DNA of 64,000 bases. It comes from Streptomyces sp. CNQ-509. GTDB lineage: Bacteria > Actinomycetota > Actinomycetes > Streptomycetales > Streptomycetaceae. Below are positions 24,694 to 33,696 of this stretch, piece by piece. The stretch is taken from contig NZ_CP011492.1 in assembly GCF_001011035.1 (NCBI RefSeq), positions 6,627,447 through 6,691,446 on the forward strand. Direction: 5' to 3'. Made by a program: the position numbers and the translations under genes. The notes below the pieces were generated by a model that was not told where the DNA came from, did not search any database, and saw nothing but the letters and a program-made list of their open reading frames with translations. Position 1 is the stretch's first letter. Each line of letters begins with the position of its first letter.

Positions 24694-26259
24694 ATGGTTG
24701 CCGACGCCGCGTCACCGCCCTACCCGCAGGAGCCCGCCGACGGCAGGGTGGAGCTCGCACCCTCCGACGACCTGGCCGGAAGCCGCTACGCCAACGGCGA
24801 CCTGCTCCCCGTCCCGGCCGCGCGGCGGACCTGGACCACGTACAACTTCGCCGCGCTGTGGATCGGCATGGCGGTCAACGTGCCGACCTGGACGCTCGCC
24901 GCCGGCCTCATCGCGCTGGGCATGGACTGGAAGCAGGCCGTCCTCACCATCGCCCTGGCGAACGTCATCGTGCTGCTGCCGATGCTGCTGACCGGCCACG
25001 CGGGACCGAAGTACGGGATACCCTTCCCCGTCCTGGCCCGCTCGTCGTTCGGCGTGGTCGGCGCCAACCTGCCTGCGCTGCTGCGCGGCGTCGTCGCCTG
25101 CGCCTGGTTCGGCATCCAGACGTGGATCGGCGGCCAGGCGATCTACTTCCTGGGCGGGAAGATCAGCGGGGCCGGGAGCTGGTGGGCCGAGGCCGGCTCG
25201 TGGGGCGGCTATCCGTGGCCGCAGTGGCTGTGCTTCGTGCTGTTCTGGCTGGTCGAGGTCGGCATCATCCTCTTCGGCATGGAGGGGGTGAAGAAGCTGG
25301 AGAACTGGGCCGCGCCCCTGATGCTCGCGGGCGCGGTCGCCCTGCTCATCTGGATCGCCGACCAGGCCGGCGGCTTCGGCCCGCTGCTGGACGAGCCGTC
25401 CGAGCTGGGCTGGGGCACCGAGTTCTGGAAGGTGTTCTTCCCCGCCCTCATGGGCATGATCGGCTTCTGGTCGACGCTGTCACTGAACATCCCGGACTTC
25501 ACGCGCTTCGGCGCCGGCCAGCGCGCGCAGATCTGGGGCCAGTCACTCGGACTGCCCACCACGATGGCCGCGTTCGCGCTGCTGTCCGTGCTGGTCACCT
25601 CGGGCTCGCAGGCGGTCTACGGCAAGCCGATCTGGGAGCCGGCGGAGCTGGCCGCGCGCATGGACACCAAACTGGGCGTCGCCTTCGCCCTGTTCGTCAT
25701 CCTGCTCGCCACCCTGACGACGAACGTCGCGGCCAACCTGGTCAGTCCGGCGTACGACCTGTCGAACCTGGCGCCGAAGGCCATCAGCTTCCGCACCGGA
25801 TCGCTGATCGCCTGCGCCGCGGGCATGCTGATGTTCCCCTGGGAGCTGATCGCCAACCCGGACATCTACATCTTCGTCTGGCTCGGCACCTACGGCGGCC
25901 TGCTCGGCGCGGTCGCCGGCGTCCTGATCGCCGACTACTGGCTCGTCCGCCGCACCGCACTCGCACTGCCCGACCTGTACCGCCGCGACGGCGCGTACTG
26001 GTACGCGGGCGGCTGGAACTGGCGCGGCGTCCTGGCCTTCGCGGTCGGCGGCCTGCTGGCCGTCGGCGGCTCCCACACGGACGCGGGCGCCTCCGGCCCG
26101 TACCCGGAGGACGGCCTGATCCCCTTCCTGAAACCCCTGGCGGACTACGGCTGGGCGGTGGGCCTCGGGACGTCGCTGATCCTCTACACGGCGCTGATGG
26201 CGGGGACGCGCGGCAAGGCGGTCACAGCCGGGCCAGCAGGGGCGGCAGGGCCTCGCTGA
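24694..26259 (+). CDS. NCS1-family nucleobase/hydantoin/allantoin transporter
   Basis: Sodium- or proton-coupled permease of the nucleobase:cation symporter-1 family in the cytoplasmic membrane. The ATG at 24694 lies 9 bp after the LLM stop. About 12 membrane segments are present. Family landmarks are WTTYNFAALWIGMAVNVPTW at the first helix, GIPFPVLARSSFGVVGANLP, FGIQTWIGGQAIYF (substrate region), TLSLNIPDFTRFG and TNVAANLVSPAYDLSNL. The 521 residues fit. Its 3' end overlaps the sirtuin gene on the other strand by 38 bp. It probably imports the pyrimidine or hydantoin used by this cluster. Confidence 0.9.
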   Translation: MVADAASPPYPQEPADGRVELAPSDDLAGSRYANGDLLPVPAARRTWTTYNFAALWIGMAVNVPTWTLAAGLIALGMDWKQAVLTIALANVIVLLPMLLTGHAGPKYGIPFPVLARSSFGVVGANLPALLRGVVACAWFGIQTWIGGQAIYFLGGKISGAGSWWAEAGSWGGYPWPQWLCFVLFWLVEVGIILFGMEGVKKLENWAAPLMLAGAVALLIWIADQAGGFGPLLDEPSELGWGTEFWKVFFPALMGMIGFWSTLSLNIPDFTRFGAGQRAQIWGQSLGLPTTMAAFALLSVLVTSGSQAVYGKPIWEPAELAARMDTKLGVAFALFVILLATLTTNVAANLVSPAYDLSNLAPKAISFRTGSLIACAAGMLMFPWELIANPDIYIFVWLGTYGGLLGAVAGVLIADYWLVRRTALALPDLYRRDGAYWYAGGWNWRGVLAFAVGGLLAVGGSHTDAGASGPYPEDGLIPFLKPLADYGWAVGLGTSLILYTALMAGTRGKAVTAGPAGAAGPR

Positions 26260-26965
26260 TCGGCTCGCGGACGACCTCCGCCGCGCGGGTGTCGTACGGG
26301 GTCGGCTCGGCGTTGACGACGATCAGGCGGGCGCCGTGGTCGGCGGCGAGTCCGGCCAGGCCGGCGGCGGGCCGGACCTGGAGGCTGGTGCCGACGGCGA
26401 GGAAGACCTCGCACGCCTCGGCGATGGCCGCGGCCTCGCCCAGGACGGCGGGGTCGAGCCGTTCGCCGAACATCACGGTGGCGGACTTGAGGATGCCGCC
26501 GCACTCCAGGCACGGCGGGTCGGCCTCGCCGGCCTCGACCCGGGCCAGGGCGTCCGCCATCGGCCCGCGGGCGGCGCAGTTCGTGCACACGAAGCTCCGG
26601 GCGGAGCCGTGCAGTTCCAGGATCTTGCGGTCCGGCATCCCGGCGCGCTGGTGCAGTCCGTCCACGTTCTGCGTGAGGACCCGCACCGGCACACCGGCGC
26701 GCTCCAGATCCGCGACGGCCAGATGCGCCGCGTTGGGCTCGGCGAGGAGCGTGCGGTTGGCGCGTCGCATCTGCCAGGAGCGCCGCCGGATCTCCGGGTC
26801 CGCCATGTAGTAGTCGTAGGTGACGAGCTTCTGCGCCTCCGGGTCCCGGCGCCAGACCCCGTTCGGGCCGCGGTAGTCGGGGATGCCGGAGTCCGTGGAG
26901 ATGCCGGCGCCGCTGAGGATCGCCACGAGAGGGCGCCGCCCCGTGCTCTCCGTCGTCGCAGACAT
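26222..26965 (-). CDS. cobB: Sir2-family NAD-dependent protein deacylase
   Basis: Sirtuin that removes acyl groups from lysine using NAD. The 247-residue protein has the NAD site LSGAGISTDSGIPDYRG (about residues 17-33), TQNVDGLHQRAG, the catalytic His in LELHGS, two zinc Cys pairs (CTNC and CLEC), VMFGE, VGTSLQVRPAAGL and VNAEPTPYD. The TYDYYMADPEIRRRSW segment lacks the Ala-Tyr-Arg signature I would expect of class III desuccinylases, so substrate preference is open. It overlaps the convergent NCS1 transporter by 38 bp at their 3' ends. Confidence 0.92.
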   Translation of the reverse strand: MSATTESTGRRPLVAILSGAGISTDSGIPDYRGPNGVWRRDPEAQKLVTYDYYMADPEIRRRSWQMRRANRTLLAEPNAAHLAVADLERAGVPVRVLTQNVDGLHQRAGMPDRKILELHGSARSFVCTNCAARGPMADALARVEAGEADPPCLECGGILKSATVMFGERLDPAVLGEAAAIAEACEVFLAVGTSLQVRPAAGLAGLAADHGARLIVVNAEPTPYDTRAAEVVREPISEALPPLLARL

Positions 26966-27210
26966 GCGGACAGGGTACGGGCGCCCGCCCCCGGTCGCGC
27001 CACGGCTTTTCCTCGTTCGCGAAGCCGCCCTTCGGCTCGATCCGGCTCGATGACCGCCCGAACGGGACGCTGTCCCTCGTCCCCGCCGCGGCGGGCCCCC
27101 GGCCGGTGAGGGCGGACCCGACCCTTTTGGTCAAGATTCTCCAGCAATCTACGGAATCACGTATTCCCCCCTCTTCCGTGTCCAGGGTCCCCGCATGGTT
27201 CGATGGACAT

Positions 27211-28071
27211 ATGATCGACGACTTCCTGGCCTCCGCCGACGCCCTCGACCGCGTCGAGGACGCCCTGCGCAAGGCGGCGGCCGAGGAGGTCATGCCCCGC
27301 TTCCGGCAGCTCCGCGCCGACGAGATCGTGCAGAAGGACGGACCCCACGACCTGGTCACCGTCGCCGACCGGAACGCCGAGGTGCACCTGGAGCGCAGCC
27401 TCACCGCGCTGCTGCCCGGGTCCGTGCTCGTCGGCGAGGAGGGGACGCACGCCGACCGCGGGCGGCTCGCCGCGCTGCGCGAGGACGCGCCGGTGTGGAT
27501 CGTGGACCCGGTCGACGGCACCCGGCAGTTCGTCCGCGGCGAGCCCGGTTTCTGCATGCTCGTCGCGCTCGCCCACCGCGGCGAGGTGCTGGCCTCCTGG
27601 ACGTACCTGCCGGCGAAGGACCTCATGGCCGTCGCCCGCCGCGGCGGCGGCGCGCACCTCGTCGGCGGCGAGGAACTGCGCTCCGGCGTGCCCGAGCCCG
27701 GACAGGAGCTCCACGTCGCGGTCTCCCACCACGACTTCACCACCGACGCCGAGAAGCGGGCGCTCGCCCGCCTCGACGTTCCCGGGGTACGGGCCCGGCC
27801 CTGCGGCTCCGCCGGCCACGACTACCTGTCCGTGGCCCGTGGCGAGATCGACGCCGTGGCGTTCTCCTGGGAGAAGCCCTGGGACCACGCCGCGGGCCTG
27901 CTGCTCGTCGCCGAGGCGGGCGGCGCCAGCGGTACGGTCGCGGGGGAGCCGTTCCGCGTGGCCGGCGGCAACGCGCTTCCGTTCACCGCGGCGCGGGACG
28001 CGGAAACGGCACGGCATATCCTGGCCCTGCTGGCCGGACCGGGCCGGGGCGTACCCGGGGCGGGACCCTAG
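27211..28071 (+). CDS. hisN: Inositol-monophosphatase-family phosphatase, HisN-type histidinol phosphatase
   Basis: Mg-dependent phosphatase, predicted to remove phosphate from histidinol phosphate. The ATG at 27211 begins MIDDFLASADALDRVEDAL. Metal-site motifs are complete: VGEEGTH (Glu), WIVDPVDGTRQFVRG (Asp-Pro-x-Asp-Gly-Thr) and EKPWDHAAGLLLVAEAGG. The length is 286 residues; related inositol or fructose-1,6-bisphosphate activity cannot be excluded. An AT-richer 245-bp region separates it from the divergent sirtuin gene and should hold both promoters. Confidence 0.82.
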   Translation: MIDDFLASADALDRVEDALRKAAAEEVMPRFRQLRADEIVQKDGPHDLVTVADRNAEVHLERSLTALLPGSVLVGEEGTHADRGRLAALREDAPVWIVDPVDGTRQFVRGEPGFCMLVALAHRGEVLASWTYLPAKDLMAVARRGGGAHLVGGEELRSGVPEPGQELHVAVSHHDFTTDAEKRALARLDVPGVRARPCGSAGHDYLSVARGEIDAVAFSWEKPWDHAAGLLLVAEAGGASGTVAGEPFRVAGGNALPFTAARDAETARHILALLAGPGRGVPGAGP

Positions 28072-28159
28072 GGTGGGCGCTCTGCCGGATCGGGCCGGCC
28101 GGGACGTTCCATCGGAAGAGCCCCGACCCCAGTCAGCGACGACGGGAGTGGCGAGGCGG

Positions 28160-29575
28160 ATGACGACGCTGGTCGACGTGGTGGTCGTAGGCGCGGGGCC
28201 CAACGGGCTGACCGCCGCCGTCGAACTCGCCCGACGCGGCTTCACGGTCGAGGTCTTCGAGGCCCGCGACTCCATCGGCGGCGGGGCGAGCACCACCGAG
28301 CTGACCCTGCCGGGCTTTAGGCACGACCCCTGCTCCGCCGCCCACCCCTTCGGCATCGGCTCCCCGGTCTTCCGTGAGCTCCCGCTGGCCGAGCACGGCT
28401 TGGCCTGGGTGCACAGCGAACTGCCCATGGCCCACCCGTTCCCCGACGGTTCCGCGGCCGTGCTCTCCCGCTCCGTGGGCGAGACGGCGACCTCGCTCGG
28501 CACCCGCGACGCCGGCGTCTACCGGCGGCTCGTCGAGCCGTTCCTCGGGAAGTGGGAGACGCTGTCGTGGGACTTCTTCACCGCCTCGCTGCGCTCCGTG
28601 CCCCGCGACCCGGTCACCCTGCTGCGGCTCGGCCAGCTCGCCATGCCCGCCTCGCTGCTGAACCGCCGCTTCCAGGGCGTGCACGCCCGAGGCATGATCG
28701 CCGGCCTCGCCGCGCACGCGATCGCGCCGCTGCACACGCCGATCACCGCGGCCATGGCGCTGACGTTCGCGCTCGCCGGGCACGCCGTCGGCTGGCCGGT
28801 GGCCCGCGGCGGCTCGCAGGCCATCTCCGACGCGCTCGCGGCGTACCTGCGCGAGCTGGGCGGCGAGATCCACACCGGGATCGAGGTGAAGCGGCTGGAC
28901 GAGCTGCCGCCGGCGCGCGCGTACGTCTTCGACACCACCCCGACCGCGCTGGCACGCATCGCCGGGCTCGGCGGCGCGTACGACGGCTTCCGCTACGGGC
29001 CCTCCGTCTTCAAGATCGACTACGCCCTGGACGGGCCCATGCCGTGGACCTCCGAGGAGGCGCGGCGTGCCACGACGGTGCACGTCGGACCCACCGAGGG
29101 TGAGATCGGCGCGGCCCTCGACGCCGCCGTGAACGGCGTCGCGCCCGCCGTGCCGTTCCTCATCTCCTGCCAGCCCACCATCGCCGACCCCACCCGGGCG
29201 CCCGAGGGCAAGCACACCTTCTGGGTCTACGGGCACGTGCCCAACGGCTGGGAGGGCGACGCCACCGAGGCCATCGAGCGGCAGTTGGAGCGCTTCGCGC
29301 CCGGCTTCCGCGACCTGGTGCTGGCCCGCGCCACCGCGGGACCGCCGCAACTGGCCGCGCGCAACGCCAACTACGTCGGCGGCGACATCGCCTCCGGAGC
29401 CTTCTCCGGCATGCAGACCCTCATGCGCCCCCGGCTCGCCCGGGTGCCGTGGGCCACGGTCCACCCCCGCGTCTTCCTGTGCTCCTCGTCCACGTACCCG
29501 GGGCCCGGCGTGCACGGGATGGGGGGCCACAACGCCGCCCGCGCGGTCTTCCGCACGCTGACGCGGTCCCGCTGA
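28160..29575 (+). CDS. FAD-dependent oxidoreductase, phytoene desaturase (CrtI)-like
   Basis: Flavoprotein amine-oxidase/desaturase-fold enzyme. The ATG at 28160 gives an N-terminal dinucleotide motif VVVVGAGPNGLTAAVELARRG, then FEARDSIGGGAS. The C-terminal FAD segment is STYPGPGVHGMGGHNAARAVF. The 471-residue length suits CrtI-like proteins. No other carotenoid gene is near, and it starts 88 bp after the HisN gene, so it is probably one of the soluble standalone members with an unknown substrate rather than a true carotenoid enzyme. Confidence 0.8.
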   Translation: MTTLVDVVVVGAGPNGLTAAVELARRGFTVEVFEARDSIGGGASTTELTLPGFRHDPCSAAHPFGIGSPVFRELPLAEHGLAWVHSELPMAHPFPDGSAAVLSRSVGETATSLGTRDAGVYRRLVEPFLGKWETLSWDFFTASLRSVPRDPVTLLRLGQLAMPASLLNRRFQGVHARGMIAGLAAHAIAPLHTPITAAMALTFALAGHAVGWPVARGGSQAISDALAAYLRELGGEIHTGIEVKRLDELPPARAYVFDTTPTALARIAGLGGAYDGFRYGPSVFKIDYALDGPMPWTSEEARRATTVHVGPTEGEIGAALDAAVNGVAPAVPFLISCQPTIADPTRAPEGKHTFWVYGHVPNGWEGDATEAIERQLERFAPGFRDLVLARATAGPPQLAARNANYVGGDIASGAFSGMQTLMRPRLARVPWATVHPRVFLCSSSTYPGPGVHGMGGHNAARAVFRTLTRSR

Positions 29576-29672
29576 CGGGCGGCGCTCCCGGGCCGGCGGG
29601 GCCGTACCGGCACCGCACCGTCATGTCGGATTCTCGCTAGCTTTCACCCTCGCGGTGGACGACGCTGGTGAC

Positions 29673-31196
29673 ATGTTCACCGATACGGAGCGCTGCGTAC
29701 GGGCCGTCCAGTCCAAGGACGCCCGCTTCGACGGCTGGTTCTTCACCGGGGTGCTGACCACCGGCATCTACTGCCGGCCCAGTTGCCCCGTCGTCCCGCC
29801 CAAGCCGCAGAACATGCGGTTCTACGCCAGTGCCGCCGCCGCCCAGCAGGCCGGCTTCCGCGCCTGCAAGCGGTGCCGCCCCGACACCAGCCCCGGCTCC
29901 CCGGAGTGGAACCACCGGGCCGACCTCACCGCGCGTGCCATGCGGCTCATCGCCGACGGCGTCGTCGACCGCGACGGCGTGGAGGGGCTCGCCGCCCGGC
30001 TCGGCTACAGCACCCGCCAGATCGAGCGCCAGCTCCGCGCCGAGCTGGGCGCGGGACCGCTCGCGCTCGCCCGCGCCCAGCGCGCCCAGACCGCGCGCGT
30101 CCTCATCGAGACCTCCCCGCTGCCCATGGGCGACATCGCCTTCGCCGCGGGCTTCTCCTCCATCCGCACCTTCAACGACACCGTCCAGGAGGTCTTCGCC
30201 CTCGCCCCCACCGAGCTGCGCCGCCGCGCCGCCCGCAGCCGCGCCGGTGCCGGCACCGGCGGTACCGCGGGCGCGACCGGCACCGGCGGCGGTGCCCCCG
30301 GCGTCATCGGCCTCCGGCTGCCCTTCCGGCAGCCGCTCACCCCCGACAACCTCTTCGGCCACCTCGTCGCCACCGCCGTCCCCGGCGTCGAGGAGTGGCG
30401 CGGCGGCGCGTACCGGCGGACGCTGCGGCTCCCGTACGGGCACGGCATCGCCTCGCTCACGCCCAGGCCCGATCACATCGCCGCGCGCCTCGCCCTCACC
30501 GACCAGCGCGACCTGGCCATCGCCATCAGCCGCTGCCGCCGGCTGCTCGACCTCGACGCCGACCCCGCCGCCGTCGACGAGCAGCTCGCCCGCGACCCCC
30601 AGCTCGCCGAGCTGATCGCCAAGGCGCCCGGACGGCGCGTGCCGCGCACCACGGACGGCGCCGAGTTCGCCGTACGGGCCGTCCTCGGCCAGCAGGTCTC
30701 CACCGCCGCCGCCCGCACCCACGCGGGCCGGCTGGTCACCGCGTACGGGACGGAGATCGAGGATGCGGAAGGCGGCCTCACCCACCTATTCCCCGAGCCC
30801 GGCGCCCTCGCCGGACTCGATCCGGCCGCCCTGGCCATGCCGCGGTCCAGGCGCACCACCCTCACCGCGCTCGTCGCCGCCCTGGCCGCCGGCGATCTCG
30901 ACCTCGGCGGCGGCAGCGACTGGGAGCAGGCCCGCCACCGGCTCGCCGAGCTGCCCGGCATCGGCCCCTGGACCGTCGAGGTCGTCGCCATGCGGGCCCT
31001 CGGCGACCCCGACGCCTTCCCGGCCACCGACCTCGGCGTCCGCAAGGCCGCCGCCGGACTCGGCCTGCCCGGCAGCCCCGCGGCCCTCGTCCGGCACTCC
31101 GCCGCCTGGCGGCCCTGGCGGGCGTACGCCGTGCAGTACCTCTGGGCGGCGCCGCCCGCCGGCGACCACCCGATCAACCTGATGCCCACGGAGTGA
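29673..31196 (+). CDS. Ada-AlkA fusion: methyl-sensing activator fused to 3-methyladenine glycosylase
   Basis: Adaptive-response protein. An N-terminal Ada zinc domain (about residues 1-80) shows GIYCRPSCP and ACKRCRPDTSPG, with the four zinc cysteines that include the methylphosphotriester acceptor. An AraC-type helix-turn-helix follows (about 85-185; RLGYSTRQIERQLRAELG, FAAGFSSIRTFNDTVQEVF). After a glycine-rich linker comes an AlkA glycosylase (about 205-507) with the helix-hairpin-helix LPGIGPWTVEVVAMRALG and catalytic Asp in FPATDLGVRKAA. The ATG at 29673 is preferred because MFTDTERCVRAVQ is the usual start; an upstream GTG at 29655 exists. It is coupled to ogt 5 bp downstream. Confidence 0.9.
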   Translation: MFTDTERCVRAVQSKDARFDGWFFTGVLTTGIYCRPSCPVVPPKPQNMRFYASAAAAQQAGFRACKRCRPDTSPGSPEWNHRADLTARAMRLIADGVVDRDGVEGLAARLGYSTRQIERQLRAELGAGPLALARAQRAQTARVLIETSPLPMGDIAFAAGFSSIRTFNDTVQEVFALAPTELRRRAARSRAGAGTGGTAGATGTGGGAPGVIGLRLPFRQPLTPDNLFGHLVATAVPGVEEWRGGAYRRTLRLPYGHGIASLTPRPDHIAARLALTDQRDLAIAISRCRRLLDLDADPAAVDEQLARDPQLAELIAKAPGRRVPRTTDGAEFAVRAVLGQQVSTAAARTHAGRLVTAYGTEIEDAEGGLTHLFPEPGALAGLDPAALAMPRSRRTTLTALVAALAAGDLDLGGGSDWEQARHRLAELPGIGPWTVEVVAMRALGDPDAFPATDLGVRKAAAGLGLPGSPAALVRHSAAWRPWRAYAVQYLWAAPPAGDHPINLMPTE

Positions 31197-31201
31197 AAGA
31201 C

Positions 31202-31687
31202 ATGCGCACCCATACCACCCTCGACAGCCCCGTAGGACCCCTCACCCTCGTCGCCGAGGACGACAGCCTCACCGGGCTCTACATGACCGACCAGCGCCAT
31301 CGCCCCGCCGAGGAGACCTTCGGCACCCCCGCCGACCCCGGCGACCCGCCGTTCGCGGCGGCGGCCGCGCAGCTCACGGCGTACTTCGCGGGCGAGCGCA
31401 CCGACTTCGACCTGCCGCTGCACCTGGCCGGCACGCCGTTCCAGCAGCGGGTGTGGGAGCAACTGCGGCAGATCCCGTACGGCGAGACGATCTCCTACGG
31501 CGAACTCGCCGAGCGCGTCGGCAACCCCGCCGCCTCCCGCGCCGTCGGCATGGCCAACGGGCGCAACCCGGTCGGGATCATCGTCCCCTGCCACCGCGTC
31601 GTCGGCGCCAACGGCAGCCTCACCGGATACGGGGGCGGGATCGACCGCAAGAAGCAGTTGCTCGCGCTGGAGCGGCGGGAGGGCTGA
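31202..31687 (+). CDS. ogt: Methylated-DNA-protein cysteine methyltransferase
   Basis: Direct-reversal repair protein that takes the methyl group from O6-methylguanine onto its own cysteine. The 161-residue protein has the helix-turn-helix QRVWEQLRQIPYGETISYGELA, the arginine-finger region, and the acceptor site IIVPCHRVVG (Cys near residue 131), then YGGGIDRKKQLLALE. It starts 5 bp after the Ada-AlkA stop, so both alkylation-repair proteins are made from one transcript, probably induced by the Ada domain. A strong terminator follows. Confidence 0.95.
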   Translation: MRTHTTLDSPVGPLTLVAEDDSLTGLYMTDQRHRPAEETFGTPADPGDPPFAAAAAQLTAYFAGERTDFDLPLHLAGTPFQQRVWEQLRQIPYGETISYGELAERVGNPAASRAVGMANGRNPVGIIVPCHRVVGANGSLTGYGGGIDRKKQLLALERREG

Positions 31688-31722
31688 GAGCCCCTGCCGC
31701 CGTGGCCGCGGCCGTTGCCGTA

Positions 31723-31760
31723 CGGGCCCGGGGCCGGCGCTGTCGCCGGCCCCGGGCCCG
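31723..31760 (+). terminator. Long perfect hairpin after ogt
   Basis: A perfect 17-bp stem (31723-31739 with 31744-31760) and a CTGT loop, 36 bp after the ogt stop. No T tract. Confidence 0.8.
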
Positions 31761-31829
31761 ATGGGCGATCCGGAGGGCTTGCGGATAGGGTCGCACCGGC
31801 GTGACCAGGACCAGAGCGAGGGGTGGCAA

Positions 31830-32981
31830 GTGACGCACGGATCGGTGACCCGGGTGCTGATCGCGGCCGACAAGTTCAAGGGCTCCCTCACCGCGGAAGA
31901 AGTCGCCCAGCGGGTGACCGCGGGACTGCGGAAGGTCGCGCCCGGCCTCGCCGTCGAGGCCCTGCCCGTCGCGGACGGCGGCGACGGCACGGTGGCCGCG
32001 GCGCTGGCGGCCGGCTTCGAGCGCCGCGAGGCGCGGGTCACGGGGCCGCTCGGCGAACCCGTCACCGCGGCGTACGCGCTGCGCGACGGCACCGCCGTCG
32101 TCGAGATGGCCGAGGCGTCCGGGTTGCAACTGCTGCCGCCCGGCCTCTTCGCGCCGCGCACCGCCACCACGTACGGCAGCGGCGAACTCCTGCGCGCGGC
32201 GCTCGACGCCGGGGCCCGGAGCATCGTCTTCGGCGTCGGCGGCAGCGCGACCACGGACGGCGGCGCGGGCATGCTCGCGGCGCTGGGCGGGGTCTTCCTC
32301 GACGCGGAGGGGACGCCGGTGGCCCCCGGGGGCGGACCGCTGGCGGATCTCGCCCGGGCGGACCTGAGCGGGATCGACCCGCGGTTCGCGTCCGTGGAGC
32401 TGATCCTCGCCAGCGACGTCGACAACCCGCTCACCGGCCCGGCCGGAGCACCGGCGGTCTACGGCCCGCAGAAGGGCGCGAGCGCGGCGGACGTCGAGGC
32501 GCTGGACGCGGCGCTGACGCACTACGTGCGGGTGCTGGAAGAGGCCGTGGGGCCGCGGGCTGCCGCGCTGGCGCGGGAGCCGGGCGCGGGGGCGGCGGGA
32601 GGCATCGGGTACGGGGCGCTGATCGGCCTCGGCGCGGTCTTCCGGCCCGGGATCGAGGTGCTGCTCGACGTCCTGGGCTTCGAGGCGGCGGTCGCGCGGG
32701 CGGACCTCGTGATCACGGGGGAGGGCTCGCTGGACCGCCAGACGCTGCACGGCAAGGCCCCGGCGGGCGTGGCGGCGGCGGCGCGCGCGGCGGGGAAGCG
32801 GGTGGTGGCGGTGTGCGGGGGCCTGTCGATCGACGATGCGGCGCTGCGGGGGGCGGGGATCGAGCGGGCGTACGCGCTCTCGGCGGTGGAACCGGACGTG
32901 GACCGCTCGATGCGCAACGCGGGCCCGCTGCTGGAGTCGGTGGCGGAGACCCTGGCCCGCGACTACGTGGAAGCGGGGTGA
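31830..32981 (+). CDS. glxK: Glycerate kinase
   Basis: GlxK/GarK-type kinase that phosphorylates D-glycerate, usually to the 2-phosphate in this class. The GTG at 31830 follows GAGGGGTGG and gives VTRVLIAADKFKGSLTAEEVA, the standard family opening with its conserved Asp-Lys-Phe-Lys-Gly. Other landmarks are PVADGGDGTV, ASGLQLLP, YGSGELLRAALDAG, FGVGGSATTDGGAGML, PQKGAS and VITGEGSLDRQTLHGKAP. The 383 residues are normal. It stands alone after the ogt terminator; glycerate from glyoxylate or allantoin breakdown is a plausible source. Confidence 0.92.
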   Translation: MTHGSVTRVLIAADKFKGSLTAEEVAQRVTAGLRKVAPGLAVEALPVADGGDGTVAAALAAGFERREARVTGPLGEPVTAAYALRDGTAVVEMAEASGLQLLPPGLFAPRTATTYGSGELLRAALDAGARSIVFGVGGSATTDGGAGMLAALGGVFLDAEGTPVAPGGGPLADLARADLSGIDPRFASVELILASDVDNPLTGPAGAPAVYGPQKGASAADVEALDAALTHYVRVLEEAVGPRAAALAREPGAGAAGGIGYGALIGLGAVFRPGIEVLLDVLGFEAAVARADLVITGEGSLDRQTLHGKAPAGVAAAARAAGKRVVAVCGGLSIDDAALRGAGIERAYALSAVEPDVDRSMRNAGPLLESVAETLARDYVEAG

Positions 32982-33035
32982 CCCCCCGCATCCGCCCCTC
33001 CCCGAACCCGGGCCTGCGCCCCGGCCCCCGGAACG

Positions 33036-33676
33036 TCATCCGGCCGGCGTGAGCGCGGTCAGCGCCGCGCGGTAGGCATCCTCCGGCTGCGCGCCTTCGA
33101 GGACCGTCCCGTCACCGAAGCGGACATAGGGCAGAGAGTCGACGAGGACGCCGAGCGCGCGGACACGGCCGAGTTCCGCGCGCAACTCGTCGGCGTCGGC
33201 GGTGCCGCCGGTGCCGGCGGCCGCCACCACCCCGGCCTCGGCGGAGAGCAGGGCCAAGGTGGTGCGGTCGGAGATCAGCAGCCCGTCGGTGAAGTACGCC
33301 CGGAACATCCGCTCCGCCATCCGCTCGCCGAGCCCTTGCCCGGCCGCGCGGGCGACCAGCCGGTGCGCCCCGAAGGTGTTGGTGAACAAGGCACGGGAGA
33401 AGCGGAGATCCAGGCCGTCCGCCACGCCGAACGAGGTGTCCGAGGCGACCTGCCGCACGAACGCTTCGCCCGGGTCCGCCTCCACACCTCGAACAGCGGC
33501 TCACCGGCGGACGGCGCCCCGGGCTCGGCCTGGAAGGGGCGAATGACGATGTCGACCCCGCCGTCGCCGCCGGCGCGATGGCGGCGGGCGGCCCGGGTGA
33601 GGCGGGTGAAGCCGAGGTAGCAACGGACGCAGGCAAGGTCCAGAGCGATCTCGGCACGGCGTACTCGGCTGGGCAT
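33036..33676 (-). pseudogene. DsbA/FrnE-family oxidoreductase, frameshifted
   Basis: A thioredoxin-fold FrnE-like gene split between two frames. From the ATG at 33676 one frame reads MPSRVRRAEIALDLACVRCY (CxxC in the active-site position) and on to GGVDIVIRPFQAEPGAPSAGEPLFEVW. After about 33482-33490 homology continues in another frame with GEAFVRQVASDTSFGVADGL, NTFGAHRLVARAAG and YFTDGLLISDRTTLALL down to the stop at 33036. A net one-base loss (or two-base gain) near 33485 explains it. It is part of a remnant-rich stretch, which favours a true pseudogene over a sequencing error. Confidence 0.7.
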
Positions 33677-33696
33677 GGCCGGTCCTTTCGGGGCGG

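Noticed and set aside
27126..27154. TTGGTC-N17-TACGGA upstream of hisN as a promoter
   Set aside because: The -10 candidate lacks the final T, and several other AT-richer hexamers in this gap fit equally well.
28160..29575. Carotenoid biosynthesis cluster because of the CrtI-like gene
   Set aside because: No phytoene synthase, GGPP synthase or cyclase is nearby; the oxidoreductase stands alone.
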